The notes: generated from the letters alone by a model not told the origin. A stretch of DNA of 64,000 bases from Alphaproteobacteria bacterium (GCA_012103325.1 WLWY01000015.1:62001-126000), one strand, 5' to 3'. Counted from the first letter of the stretch, positions 9,074 through 17,637 are shown. Numbers and translations: made by a program.

Positions 9074-9508
9074 CTATTTCGCGTCCGGCTGTTGGGACAG
9101 AAAATAGTTGAGCCTCTGCCGGCTGTCGGACACATACCGCTTCATCTGGTCGAGAAAATCGTTTCCGCAGAACCGGTACTTCGTGCGCATTTTCTCGATC
9201 TTGCCGGGCCGGGCCGCTGCGTCTTGTCTCGCCTGGATGAAAAATGGGAACAAATCGTCGTCATATTTGCGAGCAGTTTTTTGCACCAGGCCTTCGATCG
9301 CGCCTTGCAACCGCTGCAATAGTGCCTGTTTGTCCGCCGCCAGCTTGGCATAGGAAGGGCTGTCCGCGCAGATTTTAAGCGCCGCGGACGCCTCTGTCAG
9401 TGCGAACAGGTTGACGAGCATCGGTTCCGGCACGATCTGCGGCCGCTTAGCGTGGGCGCTGCCGGCCAGGAGCATCGTTGTGAAGATGAGGAAAACTGTA
9501 ATTTTCAT
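9074..9508 (-). CDS. Small exported hypothetical protein
   Basis: A 144-residue protein with signal peptide MKITVFLIFTTMLLAGSAHA. The mature part is helical and basic, with two cysteines (LKICADS and YRFCGNDF) that could form a disulfide in the periplasm. No family recognised. Convergent with the DUF2336 gene at a 3-bp gap. Confidence 0.7.
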   Translation of the reverse strand: MKITVFLIFTTMLLAGSAHAKRPQIVPEPMLVNLFALTEASAALKICADSPSYAKLAADKQALLQRLQGAIEGLVQKTARKYDDDLFPFFIQARQDAAARPGKIEKMRTKYRFCGNDFLDQMKRYVSDSRQRLNYFLSQQPDAK

Positions 9509-9600
9509 AGTACGCCCGTATTGATCCCGATGCGTCAGGCTTTAAATCGCCGCACGGCGGGGCATATCATATAACTCTACCCCTACGATGGAAGGGTGTC

Positions 9601-9927
9601 ATGGAAACTGCCAACACTGACGAAAGCGTCGCGCGCCGGTCGCGGATGCTACGCATTCATTTCCTCGCCTTTGCAGGCGTCAGTATCGTCTTGCTTTCCA
9701 TCGATCTGTCGCTGTTTGACGTGCGCTGGTTCCATTGGCCCGTGATGGCATGGGGCGCGGTTTTGGGTACGCATTTCCTGTACTGCAAGAGCCTTGCCGT
9801 GGACGATGCATGGGTCGAGAAGAGAACCAATAAGATCCGCGACAAAAGTTATGATCTAGGTCATATCCGGGATATCGAAGACTCGTATAAAGAATCCCAA
9901 TCGGCTGGAGAATCGCCGAAAAATTAG
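9601..9927 (+). CDS. 2TM domain protein
   Basis: A 108-residue protein with two closely spaced membrane helices (FLAFAGVSIVLLSIDLSLF and WPVMAWGAVLGTHFLY) between an N-terminal arginine-rich stretch and an acidic/basic C-terminal tail with RDKSYDLGHIRDIEDSYKE. This matches the 2TM domain layout, found alone or as the anchor of histidine kinases. No partner gene is adjacent; role unknown. ATG 9601 follows GGAAGGG at 9591-9597, at tight spacing. Confidence 0.75.
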   Translation: METANTDESVARRSRMLRIHFLAFAGVSIVLLSIDLSLFDVRWFHWPVMAWGAVLGTHFLYCKSLAVDDAWVEKRTNKIRDKSYDLGHIRDIEDSYKESQSAGESPKN

Positions 9928-9933
9928 ACCTAT

Positions 9934-9965
9934 CCCAAGGATCACTATCATCGCTCCTTGGTACT
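9934..9965 (+). repeat. Remnant of a family A outer arm
   Basis: A small palindrome, CCAAGGA ... TCCTTGG, whose right half (9942-9965) matches 7327-7350 of family A copy 1 at most positions. It looks like a deletion product that kept the outer tips and lost the two internal hairpins. It starts 7 bases after the 2TM gene's stop. Confidence 0.7.
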
Positions 9966-9987
9966 AGCCTGATGAGGGAGCAAGCCT

Positions 9988-10686
9988 ATGCGGGCGAAGG
10001 ATATCATGACCACGACTGTGGCGACGGTCAGTGCGGATACGTCTGTTGAGACGATCGCCGAGTTGATGCTGTCGCGGAACGTAAGCGGCGTGCCGGTCGT
10101 CGACGCTGCTGGGGCCGTACTAGGCATCGTGACCGAAGGGGATTTGATGCTCCGTCAGGACGTTGGCGCGGATAGCGCGCGGCACACTTCCTGGTGGCTC
10201 CGCCTCGTGAGCGATAGCAAGACCGACGCGTCGGAGTATATCAAGACCCACGGCACGCATGCGGTGGAGATCATGACGCGCGATATCATCACGGTTGACG
10301 AAGAGACTCCCGTCGGAGATATCGCGCGGATCCTTGCGGAGAAGCGTATCAAGCGCGTACCGGTCGTCCGCGATGGCGTCCTCGTTGGCATTGTAAGCCG
10401 AGTCAATCTCCTGCGCGGCCTGGCGTCGCGCGAGGAAGCGCCGGTGTCGCCGACGATCGATGACCGGGCGATCAAGGATGCGATCCTGAAGGAAGTCGGC
10501 CGCCAGGGCTGGCTAACGCACGGGAGCTTGAATGTCATCGTGACCGGCGGGGTTGTCGAATTATGGGGATGGGTTGATACCGATCAGGAACGCCGCGCAT
10601 TGATCATCTTGGCGGAAAGTGTGTCAGGTGTGAAAGCGGTGGAAGATCAACTCGGTTCCATCCCACGCTATCTGCAGAGTGACTAG
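9988..10686 (+). CDS. CBS-CBS-BON domain protein
   Basis: A 232-residue soluble protein. CBS 1 is residues ~1-60 (MRAKDIMTTTVATVSADTSV, GVPVVDAAGAVLGIVTEGDLM); CBS 2 is ~90-150 (IMTRDIITVDEETPV, RIKRVPVVRDGVLVGIVSRVNLL); a BON domain fills ~165-225 (LNVIVTGGVVELWGWV, SGVKAVEDQL). CBS pairs bind adenosine nucleotides, and BON domains bind lipid or act as docking modules, so an energy-sensing role near the membrane is plausible. The CBS-BON order is common in proteobacteria. GAGGGAGC at 9973-9980 serves as ribosome site. Confidence 0.92.
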   Translation: MRAKDIMTTTVATVSADTSVETIAELMLSRNVSGVPVVDAAGAVLGIVTEGDLMLRQDVGADSARHTSWWLRLVSDSKTDASEYIKTHGTHAVEIMTRDIITVDEETPVGDIARILAEKRIKRVPVVRDGVLVGIVSRVNLLRGLASREEAPVSPTIDDRAIKDAILKEVGRQGWLTHGSLNVIVTGGVVELWGWVDTDQERRALIILAESVSGVKAVEDQLGSIPRYLQSD

Positions 10687-10778
10687 TGTGATGATTCTGA
10701 AGTTCGCCGCATTGAATACGACGAGATTTAGGATCTGAATCACACGAGAATCTGCTGTAACCCATTGATCCGCTCTGA
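10684..10778 (+). repeat. Palindromic intergenic region, likely family B remnant
   Basis: Lies between two convergent genes. TAGTGTGAT at 10684 (which includes the CBS gene stop) pairs with ATCACAC at 10739-10745. The stretch AACCCATTGATCCGCTCT near 10760 matches the family B reverse sequence AACCCAT...CTGATCCGCTCT with the middle deleted. Similarity is partial, so membership is tentative. Confidence 0.4.
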
Positions 10779-10782
10779 GCGT

Positions 10783-11562
10783 TTATTTGCGGGGCGGACT
10801 GGTGCCTGGCGGTAGTTTGGACCAGGGGTTCATGTCACGCACTGGCAGGTTCGGATAAGCCTTGGTAATCGCAACGACGCGAAGCGTGTAGCGCAGCCAC
10901 AGCAGCACGATGACTATCATGCCGATCTTTTCGATCAAATGCAGCTGGATGATGCGCTGCAGCGTATGGAACCCTGAACCGGCATAAGTTAGGTCAATCG
11001 CGACACCGCCTCGCGCATCTTCCACGGTGGCCGCTAATTGGTAGGATTTGCCACTCTCGCCGATCAAATAATAAACGGTGTTACTTGAAAGTGGCGCCGG
11101 CAAGCGTCCGTCCGTTGTCAGCATCATTCGATGTCCGGACGTCCAGCGTTTTTCTGCGGCTAACGTTAATCTGTCGGAATTCGTATCAGCAGAAACGACC
11201 TCTGCCGTATTGATGTTCAAGTTCGGTACGTCGAACCCGTTGACGGCAAAATGGAGCAAGAGGACAATTGGAGCGCTGATCGCAAAAAGCGCGGAATAGG
11301 TGCTCTTGCGGATTTTCAGATAGACGACGCAAGCCAATATCGATGTGCCGTACAGGCCTAATGCCAAATTACCGAAATCGCCTTTATACAGCTCGCTCAC
11401 AAAGACGGCGTTAATTAGGGCCGCAGGTATCGCAAGAAAGAAGCAGTAGAGAAATATCTCTTTGTCTGCCTGGTCCCGCATCAATTTCGACACAGGGATA
11501 AAGTACGGCGTCTTATCGTCGTCCCAGACGTATTTTTTGACGTACTTCTCCCAGATAATCAT
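10783..11562 (-). CDS. Four-helix membrane protein with phage-tail-like inserted domain
   Basis: A 259-residue protein. Helices at about 35-55, 68-85 and 92-110, then a soluble insert of ~80 residues, then a final helix (~210-230). The insert reads SDRLTLAAEKRWTSGHRMML, then LPAPLSSNTVYYLIGESG and GGVAIDLTYAGSGFHTL. This closely resembles the short beta domain of phage tail and fibre proteins (pattern LT..AHGL.TGD.V.LTT.G.LPAGLSA.T.YYVI...GTG.HTL). Helix count predicts the insert is between helices 3 and 4. It follows the TRAP permease genes on the same strand at a 39-bp gap, but no transport role is evident. Confidence 0.65.
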   Translation of the reverse strand: MIIWEKYVKKYVWDDDKTPYFIPVSKLMRDQADKEIFLYCFFLAIPAALINAVFVSELYKGDFGNLALGLYGTSILACVVYLKIRKSTYSALFAISAPIVLLLHFAVNGFDVPNLNINTAEVVSADTNSDRLTLAAEKRWTSGHRMMLTTDGRLPAPLSSNTVYYLIGESGKSYQLAATVEDARGGVAIDLTYAGSGFHTLQRIIQLHLIEKIGMIVIVLLWLRYTLRVVAITKAYPNLPVRDMNPWSKLPPGTSPPRK

Positions 11563-11601
11563 GCCGTATGATATCCGAATGTTGCGCTATGCCACTGTCT
11601 A

Positions 11602-12510
11602 TTAGACAAGCCAGCTCCAGAAATCGAAGGTATGGAATATCAGGACCAGAACGATAAGCATGATGGCGACGGATAGACCGGTAAATATCGCCTGTCCGGC
11701 GGTGCCTTCGTCGTGTTTCATCGCGGCATCGTCCATTTGCCGGCTCAATAGTTTGGTACTATTGCCACGTTTTTGCTCATTTGAGCCATCGGAGAACGAC
11801 GCGTCAATATTCTCCATCATTTCTCGCCGGGCCGTTTTTTCTTCGTCATTTTCGATGACATAACAGGGGAACTGATAGTGCCGCGGGCCAAACAAGGCAA
11901 ACGCCACTTGTAGCCATATGGCAATCCCGGCCATCGCTGCGACGAGCAGTCCGAAGACCAGGATGGATTTGATCGCCCAGCGGTGGCTAAGTCCGACCAG
12001 GGAGGAGGATTGTTCGTTGGTTATGAAGGAGTTCGCGACATATTCATAAGAGAAATAGGCGACAATCAAACAAAACGGGATCATAAACAAAGAGACACCG
12101 AATAATTCGATCCAAGCCTGTTTCCGGAAAGTGAGTTTCTCCCGAACCAGGTCGACGCGGACGTGGCGGTTGTAAACGTACCCGTAACCGAGAACCAAAG
12201 CGAAATTCGCCACATGGAAGTGCCATTCGAGTTCCTGCAGCAGGGTCGAACGGAACGGAAGCCATTCCAATAAATTCCCATACATCCAGTTACGCGCGTC
12301 CGTCCATCCCTGATCCAACATGATGTCGCCGACGAATTTCATCACTTTGCGCTGGAACACGTCCCACACCGTGATGGCGATCATCGGGATCATGAACAGT
12401 GTCGCCCATTTGCCGATCGTACTAGCCAAGCGACCAAACTGTTCGCTCAAGCGCAAGGCCAGCGGGATTTGGTCGAGGGACTCGACGTGTACGGATGCTT
12501 CGTTCGCCAT
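11602..12510 (-). CDS. dctQ: TRAP transporter small permease subunit (DctQ), long form
   Basis: Small membrane subunit that pairs with DctM. Start at ATG 12510 because GGAGGG lies 8 bases upstream; a longer frame upstream lies in the dctM end. Length 302 aa is well above the usual 160-220. Four DctQ helices lie within residues ~25-215 (with HVRVDLVREKLTFR in the loop, the family's conserved NGHIRVDL-type motif). An acidic linker follows (NDEEKTARREMMENIDASF), then an extra C-terminal helix (GLSVAIMLIVLVLIFHTF). It lies 16 bp after dctM. Confidence 0.9.
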   Translation of the reverse strand: MANEASVHVESLDQIPLALRLSEQFGRLASTIGKWATLFMIPMIAITVWDVFQRKVMKFVGDIMLDQGWTDARNWMYGNLLEWLPFRSTLLQELEWHFHVANFALVLGYGYVYNRHVRVDLVREKLTFRKQAWIELFGVSLFMIPFCLIVAYFSYEYVANSFITNEQSSSLVGLSHRWAIKSILVFGLLVAAMAGIAIWLQVAFALFGPRHYQFPCYVIENDEEKTARREMMENIDASFSDGSNEQKRGNSTKLLSRQMDDAAMKHDEGTAGQAIFTGLSVAIMLIVLVLIFHTFDFWSWLV

Positions 12511-12526
12511 AATCATCTCCCTCCGG

Positions 12527-13903
12527 TCAGTGAAGGCCCGGAAGCCATAGTGCAATACTCGGCAGTGTAATGACCAGCCCCAGTGCAATGAGCTGCAAAA
12601 GTACAAAGGGAATAATACCGCGGTAAATGCTCATCAAATTGACTTCACGCGGCGCAATTCCTTTCAGGTAGAATAGCGCATAGCCAAACGGTGGTGTTAA
12701 AAACGATGTCTGCAAATTGACGGCGATCAACACCGTAAACCAGTAGATCATCGCCCTATTTTCAAGCGGCACGTGGTCACCGAAATTCAAGGTCGCGACG
12801 ATGGGTGCAAAGACCGGCAAAATGATCAGAGTGATCTCGACCCAGTCGAGGAAGAATCCCAGAACAAAGACGATCCCCATAATCAGGAACAGTAGTCCCC
12901 AAGAGTCCAGTCCAGCGCCGAGGATCAGTTCCTCGATCACGTCATCGCCGCCAAGGGACCGGAACACATAAGCAAAACAGGTTGCCGACATGATGATGAA
13001 GAAAATGAAGGATACGGTTAGACCGGACGATTGACAGACACCGGTGACCATATCTCTTTTAAGCCGCCCATTCGCGATGGCGATGATCGTCGCGCCGAAG
13101 GCGCCAACAGCGCCGGCCTCGCTCGGCGTCGCCCAGCCAAGCAGGATCGAACCTTTGATGAGCGCAATCAAGAATACCGGCGGGAAGAAGCTACGGATCA
13201 GCAGCGCCGGCATTTCCGCACGCGGAACGTTCAATTCTTCCGGTGGCAGCGGCGGCGCAATGGTCGGTCTTACGGTAGACGCCATACCGATATAGAAAAC
13301 ATAGCTGAAGGCGAGTAAAAGCCCCGGCATCAAGGCCGCCAAAAATAAATCGCCAACCGAGATCGACAGCAAGTCGGCCATAATGATCAGCATAATGCTT
13401 GGTGGGATTAGGATGCCGAGCGTTCCCGAAGCGCAGATCACGCCGGTCGCCAGCTCATGGCTGTACTTCTGCTTCAGCATCGTTGGTAACGCCAAAGCCG
13501 TCATCATCGTTACGGAGGCACCAATGATACCCGTCATCGCAGCGAGGATCGTGCCCATCACCGCAACGGCCATCGCCAAGCCACCGGGAACCTTTTTCAG
13601 GAGCACCTGACAGACATACAGCATGTCGTTTGCGACACCGCTGCGTTCCATCATCACGCCCATGAAGACAAATGTCGGCACCGCCACAAGGACCAGGTTT
13701 TCTGCCGCTTGGCCCCATATTCGTGGGAGAAAATTGAAAAATTCGACAATCGAGAACATGCCCAGCCCGTAGCCGATGAAACCGTACAGCAACGCCAGGC
13801 CGCCGAGGATAAAGGCCACGGGATATCCTGTGAACAACAGGAGCGCGAGACTCAAAAACATAAACATAGGCAGAAAATCGATAATGATATCGATGAATTC
13901 CAT
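12527..13903 (-). CDS. dctM: TRAP transporter large permease subunit (DctM)
   Basis: Translocating subunit of the second TRAP transporter, 458 aa with about 12 membrane helices. Signature stretches include PTFVFMGVMMERSGVANDML, MTGIIGASVTMMTALALPTM, GVICASGTLGILIPPSIMLI and FFLDWVEITLIILPVFAPI. The LLAFSYVFYIG and PPEELNVPRAEM section in the middle loop matches the subgroup with long DctQ partners. Gene order receptor-DctM-DctQ on the minus strand is one of the usual arrangements. Solute not predictable from the permease. Confidence 0.94.
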   Translation of the reverse strand: MEFIDIIIDFLPMFMFLSLALLLFTGYPVAFILGGLALLYGFIGYGLGMFSIVEFFNFLPRIWGQAAENLVLVAVPTFVFMGVMMERSGVANDMLYVCQVLLKKVPGGLAMAVAVMGTILAAMTGIIGASVTMMTALALPTMLKQKYSHELATGVICASGTLGILIPPSIMLIIMADLLSISVGDLFLAALMPGLLLAFSYVFYIGMASTVRPTIAPPLPPEELNVPRAEMPALLIRSFFPPVFLIALIKGSILLGWATPSEAGAVGAFGATIIAIANGRLKRDMVTGVCQSSGLTVSFIFFIIMSATCFAYVFRSLGGDDVIEELILGAGLDSWGLLFLIMGIVFVLGFFLDWVEITLIILPVFAPIVATLNFGDHVPLENRAMIYWFTVLIAVNLQTSFLTPPFGYALFYLKGIAPREVNLMSIYRGIIPFVLLQLIALGLVITLPSIALWLPGLH

Positions 13904-14085
13904 GCGCTTTGCCTCTCCCTGTTCCTGCTTCCACGCCGCCCGGATTTTTTATTGTGCGTACGCTTGGTCCGTTTCCCTGTCGAAATATCAGGGACGAATA
14001 TGCGGGTTGTTATCTTGTCGGTTCTTTTGCGTCAATCCGGTGCCGCTACACGAAATCGTCAAATGAACGTTTGTCTATCTGTCTC

Positions 14086-14125
14086 AAGAAAAGCGCTGGA
14101 GTCTCACCATGGAGAACTCCAGCGC
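14086..14125 (-). terminator. Terminator-like hairpin between dctP and dctM
   Basis: Read on the minus strand: a 10-bp perfect stem (14116-14125 with 14093-14102), extended by 4 more pairs after a 1-base bulge, followed by TTTTCTTGAG. It lies ~40 bases after the dctP stop. As in the first TRAP locus, it should cut down transcription from the receptor gene into the permease genes. Confidence 0.75.
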
Positions 14126-14165
14126 AATCTCGAGCGCGAACACCAATTCGTGATCGCGAAGATGC

Positions 14166-15239
14166 TTACTTCAAGTAGGTCCCTTTAAGAGCCTGTGCGT
14201 CGCCCCATTTGCTGTAGCCTTTGCGGAATGCATAGAAGTGATCCGCCACCTCTTTGAACAGAGCGTCCTTCGCGGATTCTTCTTTCACAACCTCATTCCA
14301 AGCTGCTTCGAACTTGGCGAGAGTCGCATCCGGCCAACGGCGAAGCTTGACGCCGTGTTTGTCCGCCATCACCTGCATGGCTCCAAAGTTCCTGGCTTCG
14401 GTTTCGGCATAGGTGTGCATGACGCTGTCGCCCAGACCAACTTGGATGATTTTCTGGTGCTGTTTGGACAGCTTGTTCCAGGAGTCCTTGTTCATCAGCA
14501 ATTCGCTGACGGAAACCTGCTGATGCCAGCCCGGGAAGTAGTTGTACTTCGCGATCTGATAGAAGCCGAGCTTGGTGTCGATCGTCGGCATCGAGAACTC
14601 GGTCGCGTCAATAACGCCGCGTTCCAGAGCCGGGTAAATATCGGCGCCAGGAAGAAGCTGCGTCTGCACGCCCATCTTCTCCATGACCTTCGCACCAAGA
14701 CCGAAGAAGCGCATCTTCAAGCCCTTGATTTGGTCAAGCGAATTGATTTCGGTCTTGAACCAACCGGACGTCTCGGCGCCAATCGCAAAGCTATCGAAAG
14801 CGATCAGGTTGTGCTTGTCGTAGATCTTTTGTTTCAGATCGTTCCCGCCGCCGAACCATTTCCAGCCGAGGAACTCACCGATTTGCGGGCCGAACGGCAC
14901 CGTTGTGAAGAACGAAAGCGCTGGATATTTACTGGTGTGGTAACCCGGCGTCGTCCAGCAGGATTCAAGTGAACCCTTGGAAACGGCATCGAAGCATTCA
15001 AGCGATGGCACCAACGCGCCTGGCTCGAAAAACTTGATGTTGAGCTCGCCACCGGACATTTCCTTGACGTTCGCGACAAACCGGACAGCGGATGTCCCGA
15101 GATGTGGTAGCGAACTACCGAAGGTGCTCTGCATTTTCCAGCGTACCTTGGCGGCATCCGCCGGTCCGCTCGCGGCAAGGGCAAGCCCGCCGACCAAACC
15201 AACCGCTAGGCTAGCCCTGAGAAGATTTTTGAATTTCAT
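14166..15239 (-). CDS. dctP: TRAP transporter solute-binding protein (DctP family)
   Basis: Periplasmic receptor of the DctPQM system, 357 aa. It has a signal peptide MKFKNLLRASLAVGLVGGLA...PADAA and mature start KVRWKMQSTFGSSLPHLGTS. DctP hallmarks: FVANVKEMSGGELNIKFFEPGALV, then SLDQIKGLKMRFFGLGAKVM with the arginine region that clamps a carboxylate, and ERGVIDATEFSMPTID. The subgroup (often annotated for mannitol/chloroaromatic or C4 substrates) includes binders of larger carboxylates such as keto acids; the ligand is not assignable here. First gene of the operon by direction of transcription. Confidence 0.93.
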   Translation of the reverse strand: MKFKNLLRASLAVGLVGGLALAASGPADAAKVRWKMQSTFGSSLPHLGTSAVRFVANVKEMSGGELNIKFFEPGALVPSLECFDAVSKGSLESCWTTPGYHTSKYPALSFFTTVPFGPQIGEFLGWKWFGGGNDLKQKIYDKHNLIAFDSFAIGAETSGWFKTEINSLDQIKGLKMRFFGLGAKVMEKMGVQTQLLPGADIYPALERGVIDATEFSMPTIDTKLGFYQIAKYNYFPGWHQQVSVSELLMNKDSWNKLSKQHQKIIQVGLGDSVMHTYAETEARNFGAMQVMADKHGVKLRRWPDATLAKFEAAWNEVVKEESAKDALFKEVADHFYAFRKGYSKWGDAQALKGTYLK

Positions 15240-15490
15240 GTGTGGTGCCTCCCTGAGAATGGGTTATCGCGACAGCCGGCCCGGTTACCGCGCTCAATTC
15301 CCGTTCCAAATTCCTCAATATTTTTCAAAAAACGAGCCGTAGGTCAGCAAGCTAGCCCACGTTTGCCCTGTTCTCAAGCGAATACAGCATAGCTGACAGC
15401 TGTAAATTGCATGCCTGTTCCGCATCGCAAATCGAAGCTTTGTGCGGCCGGTTGCCGTTCTCCCGACCGCTCTCGTCATAGATGGCTTTA

Positions 15491-15519
15491 TTGCCAAGAC
15501 ACGGGGCACGGTATATAAG
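15491..15519 (+). promoter_or_regulatory. Sigma-70 type promoter for tRNA-Pro
   Basis: TTGCCA at 15491-15496 and TATAAG at 15514-15519 with a 17-base spacer; the mature tRNA begins 13 bases later. Confidence 0.7.
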
Positions 15520-15531
15520 GCTCGCCGCGAA

Positions 15532-15608
15532 CGGGGAGTAGCTCAGCCTGGTAGAGCACTACGTTCGGGACGTAGGGGCCGGAAGTTCGAATCTTCTCTC
15601 CCCGACCA
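15532..15608 (+). tRNA. tRNA-Pro (anticodon CGG)
   Basis: 77 nt including an encoded CCA. The acceptor stem CGGGGAG pairs with CTCCCCG; the anticodon stem CTACG/CGTAG encloses loop TTCGGGA, giving anticodon CGG, which reads CCG. The T arm GGAAGTTCGAATCTTCT has the GTTCGAATC core. It has its own promoter and terminator, so it is a single-gene unit. Confidence 0.97.
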
Positions 15609-15618
15609 GGTTCGACAA

Positions 15619-15649
15619 GGGCTTAGCGGTATTCCGCTAAGCCCTTTTT
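15619..15649 (+). terminator. Intrinsic terminator of tRNA-Pro
   Basis: Perfect 11-bp stem (15619-15629 with 15634-15644), loop TATT, followed by TTTTT, 10 bases after the tRNA CCA. Confidence 0.92.
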
Positions 15650-15721
15650 CATTTTCGAAAGCGGTGACGATGCCGCTACTATGAACGTCGTTGCGGATGA
15701 CGTTATCGGGGGACGCCCATC

Positions 15722-16603
15722 ATGTCGGAACCGGAAGTCGAATGTATCGTTGAATGCGCCAATATCCTGGGCGAAGGGCCGATCTGGCATCCCAAGGAAC
15801 AGGCGCTCTACTGGTGCGACAATTTGAAGCCATCGATTCAGCGGTACGACCCTGCCACCGGCGCGGTGACGGCGTGGCCGTTGGAGAAACAGGTCGGCTC
15901 GATCGTGTTTCGGGAGCAGGGCGGCGTCGCAGCTGGGATGGAACACGGATTCTGTTTCATCTATCTCGACAGCGGCACGATCGAGGAAATCGTCGATCCG
16001 GAAGCAGATCTGTCCGGCAACCGGCTGAATGATGGAAAATGCGACCGCGCTGGCCGCTACTGGTGTGGCAGCATGGATGCGGCGCTGAAGAGCCCCACGG
16101 CGGCGCTGTACCGCTTTGATCCCGACAAGAGCTGCCACAGGATGGATGACGGGTTCACCGTTTCCAACGGGATCGCGTTCAGCCCGGACGACAAGGTGAT
16201 GTATTTTTCGGATTCGCGCGCCGATACGGTCTACGCCTACGATTTCGACCTCGCCAGCGGGATGATCGCCAATCGCCGCGTTTTCATTTCCACCAAGGAT
16301 ATCGCAGGGCGCGTCGACGGCGCGACCGTGGATGCCGACGGGTTTTACTGGTGCGCCCACATTCATGCTGGCGAGATTGCCCGGTACGACCCGGACGGTG
16401 CGCTCGAACGTACGATCCCGCTGCCGGTCCGGCATCCGACGATGTGTACGTTCGGCGGCGAAAACCTCGACACGCTTTACGTCACGTCGTCGACGAAGTT
16501 CCTGGAGCCGGGCAAAGCCGAAAAGCAGCCACTCGCGGGCGGACTTTTCGCGGTCCGTGATGTTGGCGCGACGGGACTGGTAGAGCCGTTTTTCGCCGGG
16601 TAA
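15722..16603 (+). CDS. SMP-30/gluconolactonase family hydrolase
   Basis: Six-bladed propeller lactonase of 293 aa. NILGEGPIWHPKEQALYWCD carries the metal-binding glutamate at the start; NRLNDGKCDRAGRYWCGSMD supplies the asparagine and the fold core; FTVSNGIAFSPDDKVMYFSDS and GRVDGATVDADGFYWCA provide the remaining Asn and Asp ligands. Members open sugar acid lactones to sugar acids in the cytoplasm. It stands between tRNA-Pro and the convergent fliG, so the pathway partner is not evident. Start ATG 15722 follows GGGGGA. Confidence 0.92.
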   Translation: MSEPEVECIVECANILGEGPIWHPKEQALYWCDNLKPSIQRYDPATGAVTAWPLEKQVGSIVFREQGGVAAGMEHGFCFIYLDSGTIEEIVDPEADLSGNRLNDGKCDRAGRYWCGSMDAALKSPTAALYRFDPDKSCHRMDDGFTVSNGIAFSPDDKVMYFSDSRADTVYAYDFDLASGMIANRRVFISTKDIAGRVDGATVDADGFYWCAHIHAGEIARYDPDGALERTIPLPVRHPTMCTFGGENLDTLYVTSSTKFLEPGKAEKQPLAGGLFAVRDVGATGLVEPFFAG

Positions 16604-16623
16604 CCTGGTAGAGGCACTCGGCC

Positions 16624-17637
16624 TTAATAGACGAGTTCGTCTTCTTCGCCGCCTTCGGAGAGCATGATTTCGCCTGATTCGGCGAGCTGCTTTGCGATAT
16701 TGACGATTTCGAGCTGGGCGTCGTCGACATCGGACAGACGCACCGGGCCCATCGCCGCCATGTCCTCGCGCAGGATCTTCGCTGCCCGTTCCGACATGTT
16801 GGAGAAGAACAGATCCTTCAGCGTGTCCGACGCGCCCTTCAGGGCGGTGCCCAGCTTGTCCTTGTCGGCCCCGCGCAGCAAGGTCTGCACCCCGCCCGGG
16901 TCGAGCTGCGCCAGATCCTCGAAGGTGAACATCAGCGATTTGATCTTCTCCGCCGAATCCCGGTTGCGTTCCTCCAGCAGGGTCATGAACCGGTTCTCCG
17001 TGCCCCGGTCCAGAGAGTTGAAGATCTCCGCCATCATCTCGTGGCTGTCCGCCTGGTTCGTCGCCGACAGGTTGGCCATGAACTCGTTGCGCAGGGTCAT
17101 CTCGATCTCTTCCAGAACCTCGCGCTGCACCGACTCCATGCGCAGCATGCGCATCACCACTTCCATGGCGAAGCTTTCCGGCAAGGCGCCCAGCACGCGC
17201 GACGCATGGTCGGGGCGGATCTTCGACAGCACCACGGCCACCGTCTGCGGATATTCGTTCTTCAGATAGTTCGCAAACACCGACTCGTTCACATTGCCGA
17301 GCTTGTCCCACATGGTACGCCCGGCGGGACCGCTGATCTCCTCCATGATCTTCTTGACCTGGTCGGTCGGCAGGATCGCGCCCAGCAGCTTCTCGGTGCT
17401 GTCCACCGAGCCGTGCAGCGAGCCCGTCGAGGACAGGCTGTCGGCAAACTCGACGAAGACGCGCTCCACCGTGTTGGCCTCGATCGTGCCCAACGTGACC
17501 ATCGCCTGGCTGAGGTCGCGGACTTCCTCACCGTCGAACCGTTCCAGCAACGGACCCACCCGTTCCTCGCCCAGCGCCAGCATCATCACCGCCGCCTTCT
17601 CGGGGCCGGTCAGGCTCCTGTTTACGTTTCGGGACAA
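16624..17637 (-). CDS. fliG: Flagellar motor switch protein FliG
   Basis: Rotor protein of the flagellar C-ring that couples stator force to rotation, 337 aa. The N-domain (LTGPEKAAVMMLALGEE) binds FliF; the middle domain contains EYPQTVAVVLSKI, the EHPQ-type motif for FliM; the C-domain contains LDPGGVQTLLRGADKDKLGTAL and the torque-helix charges, followed by an acidic tail ending EDELVY. It is full length, but no other flagellar gene is in the window. In many alphaproteobacteria fliG is in a fliF-fliG-fliN cluster, so a solitary copy is notable. Confidence 0.95.
   Translation of the reverse strand: MSRNVNRSLTGPEKAAVMMLALGEERVGPLLERFDGEEVRDLSQAMVTLGTIEANTVERVFVEFADSLSSTGSLHGSVDSTEKLLGAILPTDQVKKIMEEISGPAGRTMWDKLGNVNESVFANYLKNEYPQTVAVVLSKIRPDHASRVLGALPESFAMEVVMRMLRMESVQREVLEEIEMTLRNEFMANLSATNQADSHEMMAEIFNSLDRGTENRFMTLLEERNRDSAEKIKSLMFTFEDLAQLDPGGVQTLLRGADKDKLGTALKGASDTLKDLFFSNMSERAAKILREDMAAMGPVRLSDVDDAQLEIVNIAKQLAESGEIMLSEGGEEDELVY

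Noticed and set aside
15623..17311. 562-codon open frame on the minus strand opposite the SMP-30 gene and through fliG
   Set aside because: Antisense and frame-shifted shadow of two clear genes; repetitive Arg/Gly/His composition and no family features.
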